Numbered from the stretch's first letter, positions 37,713 through 50,124 are shown. The stretch is 64,000 nucleotides of DNA from Proales similis (GCA_019059635.1 JAGVRJ010000013.1:992001-1056000), one strand, 5' to 3'. A program made the numbers and translations. Notes: a model not told the origin generated them from the letters alone.

Positions 37713-38381
37713 TCAAGAGTCAAATGGCGACAGCAACTCCATGAACTGCTTATGCTTCAGGCAGCCTTGAACAAATTCCTGTTTGTTAAGCTCTCTGTCG
37801 CCGTTCTTGTCGATTTTGGCAAACAGCTCTTCAACGTACTCGCGCGGTGGATTCTTTTGTTTGTCCAAGCGTTTGAATTCGTACATCAAATTGACCATCT
37901 CGAGCAGCTCTTTGTCACTGACCGTTCCATTCTTGTCCTTGTCCTTGTTCATTTTTGCAAATTACTCGGCTTTTAGACGCCAACAACAGTTTATAGGGCA
38001 CTTACGTAAAACTCGAACAAGAATTCAAGCTTTTTCTGGCCATCGCCGTTCGAGGTCGCAGCAAAGGCGATTAGAAACTCGGCAAAGTCGAGAGAACCGC
38101 TCGCATCACGATCGAAGCATGCAAATATGTGGTCGCTGATTTTCTCTATTTTCTCTTCCGAGTTGCCACGAAGCATTTTGTAAAATTTTACAAAATTCTT
38201 GCGATCCTTGCTCAATCCTTAGTCAAGTCGGATGAGTGGACCGCAGCATGTGAATGTTTACCATTTTGCCTTTGGGACAGTTGCGCAGAAAGTCCTTGTA
38301 CCAGCATTTGATCACGTCAATATCAACGCCCGTGTGGTTGGCGATCATTTCGAGGTCTTGCTCACTGAAATTTTTCGACAT
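37713..38381 (-). CDS. Neuronal calcium sensor-like EF-hand protein, copy A
   Basis: Small Ca2+ sensor of the NCS (recoverin/hippocalcin/frequenin) type. Proposed exons 38381-38270, 38217-38006 and 37943-37713 give 184 residues. The NCS signature IKCWYKDFLRNCPKG (degenerate first EF-hand with CPxG) is followed by FVKFYKML and three intact 12-residue loops: DRDASGSLDFAE, DKDKNGTVSDKE and DKNGDRELNKQE. The C-terminus is MELLSPFDS. Joining exons 1 and 2 in frame requires a GC donor (AAAG|GCAAAA); the nearby GTAAAC donor leads to an immediate stop. The protein starts MSKNF, so it lacks the Gly2 needed for N-myristoylation. A paralogue (copy B) lies directly upstream on the same strand. Confidence 0.85.
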
Positions 38382-38925
38382 TTTCTCTCTCTGTTTGGTG
38401 TGGCTCTGCTCTAGTTGCTCGCTACGCTGCTTACGTTTGACTTGATCTCGCTTCGAATCAGGCCAGAAACGAATATTTCTGAATCTCGAACAAGCACCCG
38501 ATCGAGTCGCGTTTAAATAGCCCGATGCCACTCGAGCACAAACGAGTAGAACATCACGCGTCATATCCGTCGCTCTCTCATCTCTCTCTCTGCCAAAATT
38601 ACTACGTCCATGCAAGATCAGGTGAGAGCAAACGCTTTGTTTACCTCCCGATGTTGAACGAACCTGACCCGGGACAGAATAAGGCCAGGAAGACAATTTG
38701 GAGTGTCACACTCAAAACAAATCGAGGACGTCCTCTTCTAGTCTCGAACTGCCTGGTTGCCGCTGTCTATGCCTCGTCGAAAATTTTCATCAATTTTTTA
38801 TTTTCAAACAATCGGCTAAGTTAACAGATGAATGATGCAACATGTATGTATGCGTTGACACAAACAACTCGGCTTCGTCTAATAGCAAGGGAAGATAGTA
38901 AATGAACGTGATGGATGACGCTGAT

Positions 38926-39704
38926 TTAGGGTTCAAACGGCGAGATGAGATCCTTAATTAATCAACAACGTGACAAATGGTGATTTAAATCAAAGAACAA
39001 GCTGCTTACCAGGATGCTCTTGTTGCCGATGCATCCGTCGATGAATTCATCTTTGCTGAGTCGTCGATCGCCATTCTCGTCGATTCGTCTGAATATGTCG
39101 CGCACGCATTTAGACGGCGGATACTCTTTCTTGCTTCGGCCCTTGAACTCGTACATTTTCTCGATCACTTTCAGAAACTCAACGTCGTTTATTATCCCGT
39201 CCTTATCCTTGTCCTTTAGGCACCAGAGCGAGAATCAGTTTGGTGAGTTGGGATGCAGCCACGGGTGCAAGCAGCTTAAGCAGCAGCAGCAGCAGCAAAG
39301 GAGCACACTTACGTAGAACATGAACACAAACTCGAGCCTCTTTCTCGGATCGTTCGAGGTCGTTGACGCGTAGGCGATCATGAACTCGGAAAAGTCCAAG
39401 TAGCCGTTTGAGTCGCGATCAAAACAGGCGAACACATAGTCGCTTATTTTGTTGAGATGCTCGTCAGGCGAGCTGCGCAGCATCTTGTAGAATTTATGGA
39501 AATTTTTCTTATTCATCTTTCCAGACGGACAGATTGAGAGGAATTCTTCATTTAGATTGAATGCTCAGTCGATGGCTGGCTTGCTCGCTAAAAGAGAACG
39601 TGGTTTTTACCTTTATGCCATGAACGTACAATGTCTAGATCTAGTCCACTCTCTTTGGATATCTCCTCGTATTCGTGCTCGTTAAGCAGCTTGCCTTTGG
39701 ACAT
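38926..39704 (-). CDS. Neuronal calcium sensor-like EF-hand protein, copy B
   Basis: Tandem paralogue of the preceding gene. Exons 39704-39611, 39545-39313, 39213-39010 and 38952-38926 give 185 residues. Landmarks: IVRSWHKEFLSICPSGKMNKKNF, FHKFYKMLRSSPDEHLNKI, then the loops DRDSNGYLDFSE, DKDKDGIINDVE and DENGDRRLSKDE, all with acidic positions 1, 3 and 12 kept. The end is SILDLISPFEP. Compared with copy A, the first intron lies a few codons earlier and there is one extra intron before the last nine codons. The FY|DKDK intron is shared. As in copy A, the N-terminus (MSKGK) has no Gly2. An in-frame ORF extends upstream of 39704, but its sequence looks like a 5'UTR or intron. Confidence 0.87.
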
Positions 39705-42025
39705 GTTTGCAATAGATTCTATAAATTCAAAGTACACCATCAGAGTTAGAAAGCTTTCTGTCTGGCGTGAATAACAACACAAATGAAAACAAATGAAAGC
39801 AGCTGAATGATGAATGCAAATGGTAAACTTGACGCCCGGACCGCTCACAGCCAGCCTTTGTGCTCTTGAATTTTGCTTGATTGATTGGCTCACTGAGACG
39901 AGAGATCAAGTCAGTTGGGTGGTGTCTGCCTCCAGCCGCATGCTTAAGCTACTCTGGTAATTGTGAAGCGTAAACTTGCACTCCGCTTCAATGTGCAACA
40001 CTTCAAGCAGACCAAAGTAAAACAGATGCCGGTCTAGAGTCAAATGAACAGTTGGCCGCCAAACTGACATCGAGCAGAGTTGGCCTGCGCCGTTGATCAG
40101 CGGTCTGGTGCTTGTTTAAATGACACAACAATAAGAGAGCTGACATGGTCTGCATCTTCTCAAACGGATGAAATGAACGAGAAGGAAGCAAGTGCACAAG
40201 TGTTTTATGCAATCACCAGCGGCGCTCTTCTCCACTGCTGTCATTTCGCATGTGTCTCAGAGAGGCCAATTTTAGTGGCGGTAGAGTATTGAGACCGCTC
40301 GGCTCGGAAGCTCGGCTCTATTGCCAAGTGCCACACAAGATTAATGCTTGTGCACGCCTTTGCGATAATTGAGATCATTAGGACTCGCTCTCGTCGAAGA
40401 TGCGTCTCACAGAATAAGTGATGAGAAATAAATTTGAGTTGTCATCTCATTTGGACTTTGCTCGGACTCGCTCGCTCACTCAATGTGTTATTTGTCTATC
40501 ATTAGTGCCTATCATTATTTTTTGCCTCTCTTTATTCAAGGCAACGTGCCAAGTGCTGCTTGATTTTTTTCGCCAAGCAAGCAAATCAGTGAGCGGGCAA
40601 CACAGAATTCGCCTCTTATGAGCCATCGACGCTAAAAACAACAAGAGCGGAAAGCTATCTCGGCCATCCTATCTCTCTCTCTCTCTCTCTCGCTTTCTCT
40701 GTGTGTTGGCTCCCTCTTGGAATTAATTTTGCCTTTTTTGTCCCACATTGACTTTAAATTGTCTCTTTCTTGTTGTCGCTCATCGTGCTGGCATTTGCTT
40801 AAAGTACTTAAGTTACTTCCAGTTCGGGCTCTAATTGCTCGATAAGCATGCTCGCAACTAATTGAGACAATCCTCGCTGAATATGATTTTGGATTGTAAT
40901 CGGACGCAAATAGAATGCCAGTCATTAATTAGCAGTCAACACTTGCTCGCTGGTCTTCTTTTCCTTTTTCCTCTTCTTATTTGCCTTTTGCTCGCACCCT
41001 CACACACACACACACACACACTCTCTCTCCCTCTCTATGGGAAAAGTGAGTCTCTCTTTCTCTCTTTAGGAGTTGGTTTTGGTACTTGTTGTTGTTCACT
41101 TTTTCTTAAGTTCACTTCCGAATGTATCAGAACCCCACCGGTAGGTCTTCTTTGAAGAGTGTTTTGTCTACCGGTTGGTGAGCGGAAAATATCCGCCGAC
41201 CGGACGATCTCACCGCTTGTCTTAATTTTGACAATTACTTAATAGAAGAATGCTCAAATTGTGCCAATGTGGCATAATTTTGCTGAAAAGCATCCGCTTG
41301 AAATCGGATGCATTTATCCGATCAGAGGGTCGTGTTCGCACGTTCGGTCTCGTGCTTATTCTCAATTGGCGCGGCCCATTTAACGTTAGGACTGAGAAAT
41401 AAAAAAAAAAGAGGCATCGATAAGAGCGGTATAGCGATCCAGGAGAAGAGCCGAAATGAGAACGAGATGTAAATGCACAGAGTAGGGATAGAAAGGGAGA
41501 TGCGGTCAGAGAGAGAGAGAGGGAGAGGAAGGGAGAGAGGGAGATAGAGAGCGAGAGAGACGCCTGAGAAAGGCAAAGCGTTAACATCAGACCCATCCCT
41601 TATGGCTTTTCGTGCTTCAAAATCAATCAAATTAATAATTTAGAGGGAATATATTACAATCTCAACGCAATTAATCATCTATCGCAGGTCCAAGGGAATT
41701 GGCCACGCGCTTGCCAGGCTCGAATTCGATTAATCGTTGCCACTTCTGTTAGACCTCCTTCCCAAGAGCGGATAAGGCAGCCCAGTAAAAGACCGTCTCA
41801 CCCTAAACGCCAACTAATCTCTTTGACTTGAGCATATCTGCACTTGCCATATCTCTCAATTGAAACAATTGTTCCCACTCAAGCTATGATTTGCTTTTAT
41901 TCAAGTCAGAGCACACCAGCACACTGTTAAATTGTCTAGATTGAGAGAAAGGATTGGGATCGTACAAAAAATTAGAGAGAGAGAGAGCGACGGAGAAAGA
42001 GTGGAAACAACCCTTCCCTCTTGGA
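39705..42025. other. Non-coding region upstream of the NCS pair
   Basis: No gene recognised. Low-complexity tracts: CT run 40671-40691, CA run about 40999-41020, AG-rich tract 41507-41562, AG run about 41970-41986. A nested hairpin with ACCGGTAG/CTACCGGT arms lies at 41137-41175. Confidence 0.45.
40671..40691. repeat. (CT)n microsatellite
   Basis: Perfect TC/CT dinucleotide run of about 21 bp in non-coding DNA. Confidence 0.85.
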
Positions 42026-44030
42026 TTAAGTAAGAAAATCATTTGATTTTAATAGATCAACGAGCTGAGCTCTGCCATCTTGTGCCGATCGCTGAAGCTC
42101 AAGATCAACAAGCAGCTTATTAGCCAACAGCTCGAGCTTCTGTTCAAACTCATGCTCATCTGCACGCTTCTTGTCGAACAATGCGATCAATAAAGAATTC
42201 AATTGTGGCCTCTTTTCTTGGCTCTTGCCACAAGGCCATACAGTCCACAAAGTCTGTTCTAAAGCGAGAAACAGACTCTCGATCATTTCGGTTCTGTTCG
42301 CTTTGGCTCTCTTTTCGTTGCTCCTTATTTTACCACTCGGCTTGTTTGTTTGTTCGTTTGAATTAGGCTTTTGACTTGCTCAACTAGTACTCAAAATTAC
42401 ATTTGTCTTGCACACTTGGCCGATGATGTGAAGAGTGAGTTTGAAGCGAAATTCGTCGCAAATCGGCAATTTCAGAAACACGTCGCACCGATTGAGTTGG
42501 AGGCAAGTCCAACATTGATTGATTGCGTCCAGAAACTTGTGTTTGAATGAAAATTAGGCGAGACGAAGATGGTGAACTGATGAAACTGGACAAGTCCAGC
42601 TCAACAGAGCGTCAAGACTGAGAGAGAGAGAGAGGGAGCGCAACGAACCTGACGAATTCTGGGCACAGATTGCGATTTGCGAGCGAACATCGCCGACCAG
42701 AGGATGAGCAGCTGCCATGTGCGGCACAACTCAAACGACTCGGGCTCAAAACTTGAACGCAGTTGGCGAAGTGAGTGAGTGAGCAAAGCAAATAAACCAG
42801 AAATTGAGACGAACAGGGCAAAATTGAGGGCAGCTTACTTGATAAAGCAAGAAGCGTGGCGTTCGACCAGCGATTTGAAATGCTTCAAAATCGAATTGAA
42901 CTGCTGATCATCGACCAAGAAATAGGTTTGATACTGATACAGTTGAAACGAGTTTCGAACGGCCTGAGAAAAGAGACGCGCCGATGGCCATAGTTTACCA
43001 GCGATCGACACAAAAACGTCCACCAAACAGAGCTGACGTCTGAGGCTCAATTCATTTGATTGCTTCATGTATTCGACAACCAGCTCGATGAACGTGGTCC
43101 AAGCGGCTTGCTGTCTCTCTAGCTCTTGTCTATTTACTCTCAATCTGCTGTTTATGTCTATGCTCGGCATTTGCACCCGATGCACGATCAATTGTATTTC
43201 ATTTAAAACCAGCGCGTAGTCGCGGTCGACACGAATCGATTTCATCTCCTTGATCAGTTTCTCCGCGTAGGCCAACAGTTCAAACAAAGCAAACTGGCCA
43301 ACCGAGAGACAGCTCATTAGCTCAACCGACTCCTTGGCGTACATAGTCAGCTCGCTGTTCAGATTCGCTTCAGCTATCCTGACTGCTTCACGACAAGAGG
43401 CGCTCTGTGAATTGTTAGCGGGCGAGCATTCCGTTCTAAAATAGCGTTCGTATATTAATTCGCACAGCTCCTTTGGTTCTGTTTGGATTTCGTGCGCTCT
43501 GGATTCTAATTGTGCTGTTCTATTTTTCGCTGTCATCTCGTCTAATTGAACGGAAACGGATGCTTTGGCCTGCTCCGATTGATTCTGTTTTTCGTTTCTA
43601 TCTGATTTTACGATGATATGCTCGCTGCGACGGTGAATTGGCGCCGTATTACTTTGGCCATTTTGTCTATCCAGCCCCGAGCATATCTCTGAAGGCGACT
43701 CTTCTGGCTCTGCAGCGCTTTGACTGCATATCACCCGGTCGATATCTTAAATTCTGTTAAAATCTAAATAAGATTGAAACCAGACAAAATTAGACTAAAA
43801 TGAGAACCAATTAACTCGACGTGATCTCGGCCGGAAATGCAGATCGGCTCCGGTTGTTTGTTGCAGCTGCCACGTGCCGCAGTCATGTTGTAGCGATGGA
43901 TGGAGCTTCGCCTGTTGCCACTTCGTCTGGGCCTCTTGCAGTCAATGACAATAACCTCGTCCCGGTATTCTGGCCCCTTGGGGTGGGAGATCTCTTCAAT
44001 TATCATCACATCTTCGTCTTGTGCGCTCAT
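42026..44030 (-). CDS. Unrecognised helical protein with two N-terminal SUMO-interaction-like motifs
   Basis: Five exons (44030-43816, 43723-42839, 42751-42649, 42535-42391, 42258-42026) join with consistent phase to 526 residues, which supports a real gene. The first 35 residues hold two hydrophobic/acidic motifs, DVMIIEEI and DEVIVIDCK, both matching the SUMO-interaction (SIM) pattern. Residues 36-180 are basic, Ser/Gln-rich and probably disordered. The remainder (LCELIYERYFRTEC onward, including AWTTFIELVVEYM, LLILWSAMFA, FRFKLTLHIIGQVC and QLNSLLIALFD) is predicted to be mostly alpha-helical, like an alpha-solenoid. Tandem SIMs followed by a helical domain recall SIMC1 (Nse5-like C-terminus), but I see no decisive shared motif, so no symbol is given. 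Confidence 0.7.
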
Positions 44031-44436
44031 TTTTCCTTCCTTCCTCTCTCCATCTATCCCGACTCAATGCATTTGCGCGCGCGTGTGCATTGACGTTCTA
44101 CAAGTTCGTTTGCCCCCGCAGTTCTCTCGCTTCTCTCATAATGAAGCGGGCAAATGTAAATTGAACAAAAGCTAAACCCGCCTCTTTCAAAACAGCCCAG
44201 TTTGCTACTCAGCTCGCGCAACGGCTTGCTTCTCTGTTTGCTCAGAATTTATTGGCTTTATAAAACGTTCAGCCAATGTGTTTGGGGTGGGAATATGAAC
44301 AGAAGAAATTGAACAGATTTTAAGAAAAAAAAAAAAGAGACTATCAACAACATAGAGTGAGAAAATTGGCGAGTTGACAAAATAGAGAAGCAGCAAGAAA
44401 GCTAGTAAAACCGGTAGTGATTAGAAACAAGATTGA
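44031..44436. other. Spacer between the SIM protein and the GPCR
   Basis: Promoter of the SIM-protein gene and 3'UTR of the GPCR. Plus-strand TTTATT near 44248 is a minus-strand AATAAA for the GPCR. A short poly-A run lies at about 44324-44336. Confidence 0.45.
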
Positions 44437-45926
44437 TTAGACTTGATTCGTTTGCGGAGAAATCAAGATTTGCGACTCGGGCGCCAGAAGAGCCACGGAG
44501 CCGTTTCGGCTAGACCCAACGTATCTGCGAGAGACGGCTGCGTCTCCTGCTGGGTTTTCTGATTGAAGTGGCTTCTTATCAATGCCAATGCATCGTTTTA
44601 CTCTATCGATGAGACTGTTGAATATTCGCTTGTACTCTCGCTTGAAATTCTCGTTCAAGAAGCCGTACAGCAACGGATTGGACAGGGCCGAGCTCATGGC
44701 GAACAAGATGCATACAGCGTTTATCACATAGAACGAGTGGTCGGCCTTGATGATTGAGAGCTTTGAGTCGCTCAGGATGTTGAAGATGTTGAGCGGCAGC
44801 CAGGAGACGGCGAATATGATCGCAATGAAACTGAGCAAAATGTTCATTTTCAATTGGCGGCTGCGTTCAGCTCTGAGCGCGTTGTTGCGCGTCGGCGCCT
44901 GACTTGGCGCCTGACTGTTGTCGATCGCGTCCGTGCCATCTGGCCTCTTTCTCTTGCTCAGCGTATGCGTGCGCAGTTTTTCCTTTTGCTTTTTCAGCTT
45001 CCACCAGATGCTTCCGTAGGCGATGCCGACGATCAGAATGGGCAGCACGTATTGAATCAAGAGCGACACGTATGAGTAAATCAAGCGCGACTGATTGAAA
45101 GGCGAATTCTCAATGCAATGATGAATCCTCAGGCGAACGGAGAGATCGTCACTGGATGATGATGAGGCCGATTGCGCCAAAACAGAGTCGCCTAGCGATT
45201 CGAGCTCGCTCACGTCCATCGAGTCGTTGCCGAGCTGATTTTCCATCATCGCGTTCAAGTCAAAGTCAAGCGAGATGGTTTGAATTCGATTGAAAAAGAG
45301 CAGTGGCGAACTGAGCAGGAAAGCCGTCATCCACAATCCGACCAGAATCATTATGGAGCCAAGCGAGTTGTTTATTTGCTTGGTTTTGTTCACCTGTCGG
45401 CTTTTGACTATGCTCATGTAGCTTTGAGTCGAATGCGGATTAGTTTGTAGGCAATCTTGAACAAAGAGACTGGCTTGGCTTACCGATCAAGGGCGATCGC
45501 AGTGATGCTGAATGTGCTCACAAACACGTTGCTGGCCTGGAAGAATGGCGCGAACTTGCAAAGGAAGCTGCCAAATATCCAACTGTGCCGCAGTGTCTTG
45601 TAGAGATTAAACGGTATGCTGAACATGCACAAGGTCAAATCGGATGTGGCCAAGTTCAATATGAACAAGTTGTTTGTGGTCCGCATGCTCCTGTTCAAAA
45701 GCACTGTCCAAATGACGAGCAGATTTCCGACCGCGCCAAACACAATCAGTGCGACAAATGTGCAGATGATGATCGTCTCCTCCATTGAGTCCAGTTTACT
45801 GTCGACTGAGGCCAGACTTTCGTCTTCAATACTATTCTCCGTCTGGGCCGATTCACTTGCAGCATAGTTGAGAAGAAACGCGATCAGACAAACAGCTGAC
45901 AAGCGTTGGTGATTTGAGTTTGACAT
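44437..45926 (-). CDS. Neuropeptide F/Y-type class A GPCR
   Basis: Seven-transmembrane receptor, likely for an NPF/NPY-like amidated peptide. Exons 45926-45484 and 45421-44437 give 475 residues. The N-terminus has a signal-peptide-like stretch (LSAVCLIAFLLNYAA) and acidic ectodomain. Class A marks: TM1 GNLLVIWTVL, TM2 LFILNLATSDLTLC, TM3 ending ALDRYMSIV (DRY), a 50-residue acidic/Ser extracellular loop 2, TM6 IFAVSWLPLNIFNIL and TM7 SNPLLYGFLNENFKREYKRIF. The WLPLN and NPLLYGFLNENF runs are typical of NPY/NPF receptors rather than tachykinin or SIFamide receptors. The intron splitting the DRY Arg codon is common in rhodopsin-class genes. The ATG follows an acceptor-like CTTTCTTTTAG, implying an upstream non-coding exon. 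Confidence 0.87.
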
Positions 45927-48900
45927 TTCTGGTTCTCTAAAAGAAAGCAGGCGAATGAAGAGACCAAACGAAGTAATGCCAGGCACGGTGTCAGGCACGG
46001 AAATTCATAGACAAGAGAAGAGATTGGAGAGGAAACGCATTCGAGCATCTAATTAAACCAGCGAGAGACAACCGCACTCGAGAGGAAAGATAATCGAGGA
46101 AGGTGCGCTCGTTGAGGAAATGAGATGCTTTAATTATGAGGCGTTGAGATACGGTGACTGAGCTCTTAAGAAAATTTCCCAAACAGGCTTGTACAGCGCC
46201 TATCTCATTAAAGTGGCGTCTTCTTATGGCGAAAGCTGACTCCATAACACAACCAGGAATGCTTGATTAATTTAAATGAGCTCGGAACCAACGAGTTTCA
46301 GAAACATTTGATTAAAAAAAAAAGAAGGGCACAGGCACGAGGCGGTGGCGAAAAATGATTAGATGATCAAGATGAGAACCTTTTTTGTGTCATTGCGCTT
46401 CGCGTGCTAAGCAGTTTATTCATTCTCTTAGAACCCACTCAGCCATCTCTACTTAGAAGGCGATGACGTCCAAAGAGTTTGGGTGCGCCAAGAGTGGTAG
46501 AGAGGCAGAAATGCGGTTTTATTGCAATGCACTGCACTTGGTCATTGATGATCACCAAGAGCAGCTTACCTGTGCGAGTGTCGAGCACCGGAAGAAGAAA
46601 ATGAAATCATGAGAAGCAGTGAAGAGGAAATAATCGATTTGCTCGATTCCACGAGAGGGAGGAGGAAGAAATCGTGACGAATGAAAGGATGAATGAGTAA
46701 AATGACAAGTTTGTCTGGTTCGCTGCTGATCGGATTGCAGTTTAGGAAGCAAATGCATTGGATGGCTGACTGTTTGGATGGCGGTGAGGGGGCGAGTTGG
46801 CGAGCACCGAGTAGTGGAAGCACAACAAGGAGAAGCACACAGCCAGAGTGGAATCAAGTTTCGCTGGTATCTACAGAGCGGCCGCTCGACTGCTTTGGGC
46901 ATGTGATTAATATTTCATCACGAACAGCTCTTCTTTTTGATTGATAATTTGATTTCTTTTTGCATTTCTGATCGATCGACTCATGCAATAATCAACGACG
47001 CCACAGGCGTCACCGTTTCCATTCCTGTGAAAGCGGCCTCTCTGCCGCGTCTGCTTCTTTCAAAATTCGATCTGCAAAAGATGACGAACGCAATTGACAG
47101 GCACTCATGATTAATTTGCGCCGCACAATACAATCCAATAGAAATATCTAATGAGCAAACTCTACAACTACCAGTAGATTAAGACGAGGCCAAGACAATC
47201 GAACCAGACAGGCAGACGCTAATCCGGCAAAATTGCCAAATACAATCAAAAGCAATTGAGAAAAATATATTCTTTTCAATCGAGATCCTAATTCATTGCA
47301 ATCCAGTTCTGGTCCAATCAGGACCGACTGGCTAACTTGCAACTTGAGACTGTTCTTTCTACCAAAATAAACTCGTTTCCACGATGGCTAGGAGCCTGTT
47401 TGGTTAACACCGACCGGTTCACCCGTCCCATTGTTTTTCGTTTGCACACAAATGGCAAACAAATTGCAGCCTGAAATGCATTAATTTTGTGCAGATGTTT
47501 AATCAAATGCACTAAAATAGAGGTTAAATTGAGAAGTATGTGTAGTCCAAATCCTATGTGGATTCTTAATTGACAGCATTCAAAAGGACAGCATCAACGC
47601 CTAGTGCTCTCTGAAGCTGCTCACAAACGCTTCTCGCCATATTTATGTGAATCAGTCCTAATCAAGCGAGCCGCATTTTCAAAGCCACACGTCTCAAATT
47701 TAAACGCTTTTCAATTTCACAAATTGCCGATTCGTGATAAAATTTAATTGAATTGTTGGCTGTCTGGTGATCAGTATGAATAATCTGAGACAACGATTCT
47801 GAATGAGCCATGAGAATTACAAGATTCTTAGAAGCGCCGGTATACGAAGCGTAATTTTTTTTTAAAGAAAAAAGCAGAGCCCGAGCGCACGATTATGGTG
47901 ATTGATGTAGCTCTTAGTTGCGTAAAGCCAAAGACAATAATAAAAAATTAGGAACAAAAATCTGCTGCAAACAAATAGCGAGAATTATCGCAGCCTCAGG
48001 AGCAATAAATTTCATAACGCAAAGTGTGAAACGAGGCTGGATTTCGGTTTGCAATTGTGCGTAATTCCTGTTGGCGTTTGTTGCATATGCGCATATTGAA
48101 TGGCTGGCATGGGAAGCAGTTTTGAAAATCAATTGATAAACTGCCGAGAAGAATGACTAAAAGAAAGAGAGAGAGGGAAAAAGGAAGCGCGAATATACTC
48201 GGAAGTGAACGGGCCAGACAGCGAATATTTATGGGTCAGTGATGTGAAATGGCTCAGAAAGGGAGCGCGTCAAGACGGAGAGAGAGAGAGAGATGCTGTC
48301 AGAGGCAGACACGCTTAGAACAGTCTGCATGGCTTCCTCAATTAACTCAGAGCTTATTAAAATCGAATATGAAAGTAGTCAAGTGTGAGGTTGAGTAAAG
48401 AATATCGACGAAATGAGTCGATGAAAAGTTGGATTAAGTTGCGTCTCGTAATTATTCAACAAGCGTCGAAAAATAAAAAACTAAATCATGCAACCGAATT
48501 AGCAGGGCAATTGAAATAAACTTAAGCTTTTTCTAATTAAGACTTAGGTTTAGAAAACGAGATATCGACTTGATGAACTCGAGCCAATACTCCAAAGTGC
48601 AGCGGAAAAAGCGAAGCAGAGCTGCCGCTTTCTCTTAATCCTTTTCTGCTCGATTCTGCTCTAAGACATCATACGAATTCAGAATAAAGAATGCATTCGT
48701 TGCATTCTGTTATTTTCCGCCATAGCCTGTTCGATTCCCAAGCCGACCGAACGAGTTAAGTTGGTCACTGGGCGCCAATCAACTCGAAGCTATTCTCCTT
48801 CCGTTCTAAGCCCTAATTCGTTTACTTAATTTGCTCTCATCTGTTGAAGAGTTAGGGAGTGAAAAAAAGCGGAAATAAATTGTGAAAGGTTCGATGAGAG

Positions 48901-49430
48901 TGTACAGTGCCGAATTAATTCGGCGCTTGAGCCAAGTGAATCCGAGCGAAAAACACTAAAGAGGCAGCAAGACGAGTGGGCCAATAGAACACAAGACTGT
49001 CCTGAGTTGGAATAAGATCGATGCCAATTTAAGCCTGGGAGCCTTGAATAATCTCGAGATGCTTTCTTATTTGAGTTCTTGCATTGAATTGAGTTCTTGG
49101 GCAGGCTAAAATTAGCCAGCTTCGTGAAAACTGAAGTGGAGCTTATTTTGAGAAGTGGCATCTTCGTCAAATGACAAATTTAAGTTTTCGTCAAGATAAG
49201 AACGAGTCGCTGTTGCATGCGTAGAAATTCGCTCGACTATATAGCCCGATCCAGGTGGGGGGTAGCTCTAGCTTCCCCTCTTTCTATTTCTGCGTTGCCT
49301 GTCGCAGATAAAGAAATATTTCAAACAACGAGTAGCACAAAAGGCTGAAAATTCACGCGATTCGTGATAGATATTTTAGAAGAATTGGACACTTGGTCTG
49401 TGACAGAGAGAATAGGACATCAAAGCAAAC
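45927..49430. other. 3.5-kb non-coding region upstream of the GPCR
   Basis: No coding exon, RNA gene or transposon could be supported. Presumed GPCR regulatory DNA. A CTATATAG motif near 49238 lies about 190 bp before the FAM136A start and could be its TATA box. Short AG runs occur near 48165 and 48281-48292. Confidence 0.4.
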
Positions 49431-50124
49431 ATGGAAGAGTTCGTGAACAAAATTCAAGACGAAATAAGCAGATTTGATCGAGAGTATTTGCGCAAAATAC
49501 AGGTAAGCAGGCGATGTCTGACGAACGGAAAGCAATAGACGCCAGGTTGCTAATAGAAGCGTTCTGGCCGGATGGGCTTAAGCAGCTTTGCGCATGCGCA
49601 CACTAATAGCGCCCATCGCTCAACAAAATGTAATGAGGCAAACGTAATTTAGGGTGATATGTTCCGATGCAGCGCCAAATGCTGCGATGACACCACTCAG
49701 TCGCAGGAGAACCTTCAGAGATGTTTGGAAAGATGCTCGCGGCCTGCTCTCAAAGCGGATGCTTTCATGCAAGAGCAAATGAAAGAAATGCAGGTTCTTA
49801 AAACAAAACACACTCACTAACAGACACAAACAGACACACTCGTGTGTGTGATGCGCGTCTGAGTGCTACTTGATATTTGCGGTGTTCCAATAGCTAAATT
49901 TGAGTAAATAGGATCGCTTTCAGCGATGTGCAATGAATTGCGCCGACAAAATCAAGGATAAAACAAGCATAAACGCAGGCGTAGGTGCTGGCGAAGAGCA
50001 ACAGCGGCAGCGCACCGAGATGGAAGCGTGTGTGCAAAAGTGTGGCGATGAAATGATCGGGCTGTTGCCGACATACACCAAGCGCATGCGAGACTGGTTC
50101 AACAAAGGCTACTACTCGAGCTGA
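49431..50124 (+). CDS. FAM136A: FAM136A-like twin-CX3C mitochondrial protein
   Basis: Ortholog of FAM136A, a small protein of the mitochondrial intermembrane space; depletion in human cells affects mitochondrial function. Exons 49431-49502, 49653-49793 and 49912-50124 give 141 residues. Sequence matches the family in order: YLRKIQGDMFRCSAKCCDD, LQRCLERCSRP, MKEMQDRFQRCAMNCADKIKD and EACVQKCGDEMIGLLP. The repeated CX3C pairs (CSAKC, CLERC, CAMNC, CVQKC) are all present, which fits a Mia40-oxidised fold. Downstream AATAAA at 50171-50176; the next gene starts 264 bp after the stop on the same strand. Confidence 0.93.

Noticed and set aside
46552-46944. Overlapping frames on both strands upstream of the GPCR
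   Set aside because: No signal peptide, domain or splice support on either strand.
48721-48760. TGTTCGATTCCC resembling a tRNA B box
   Set aside because: No A box or cloverleaf could be drawn from the upstream sequence.
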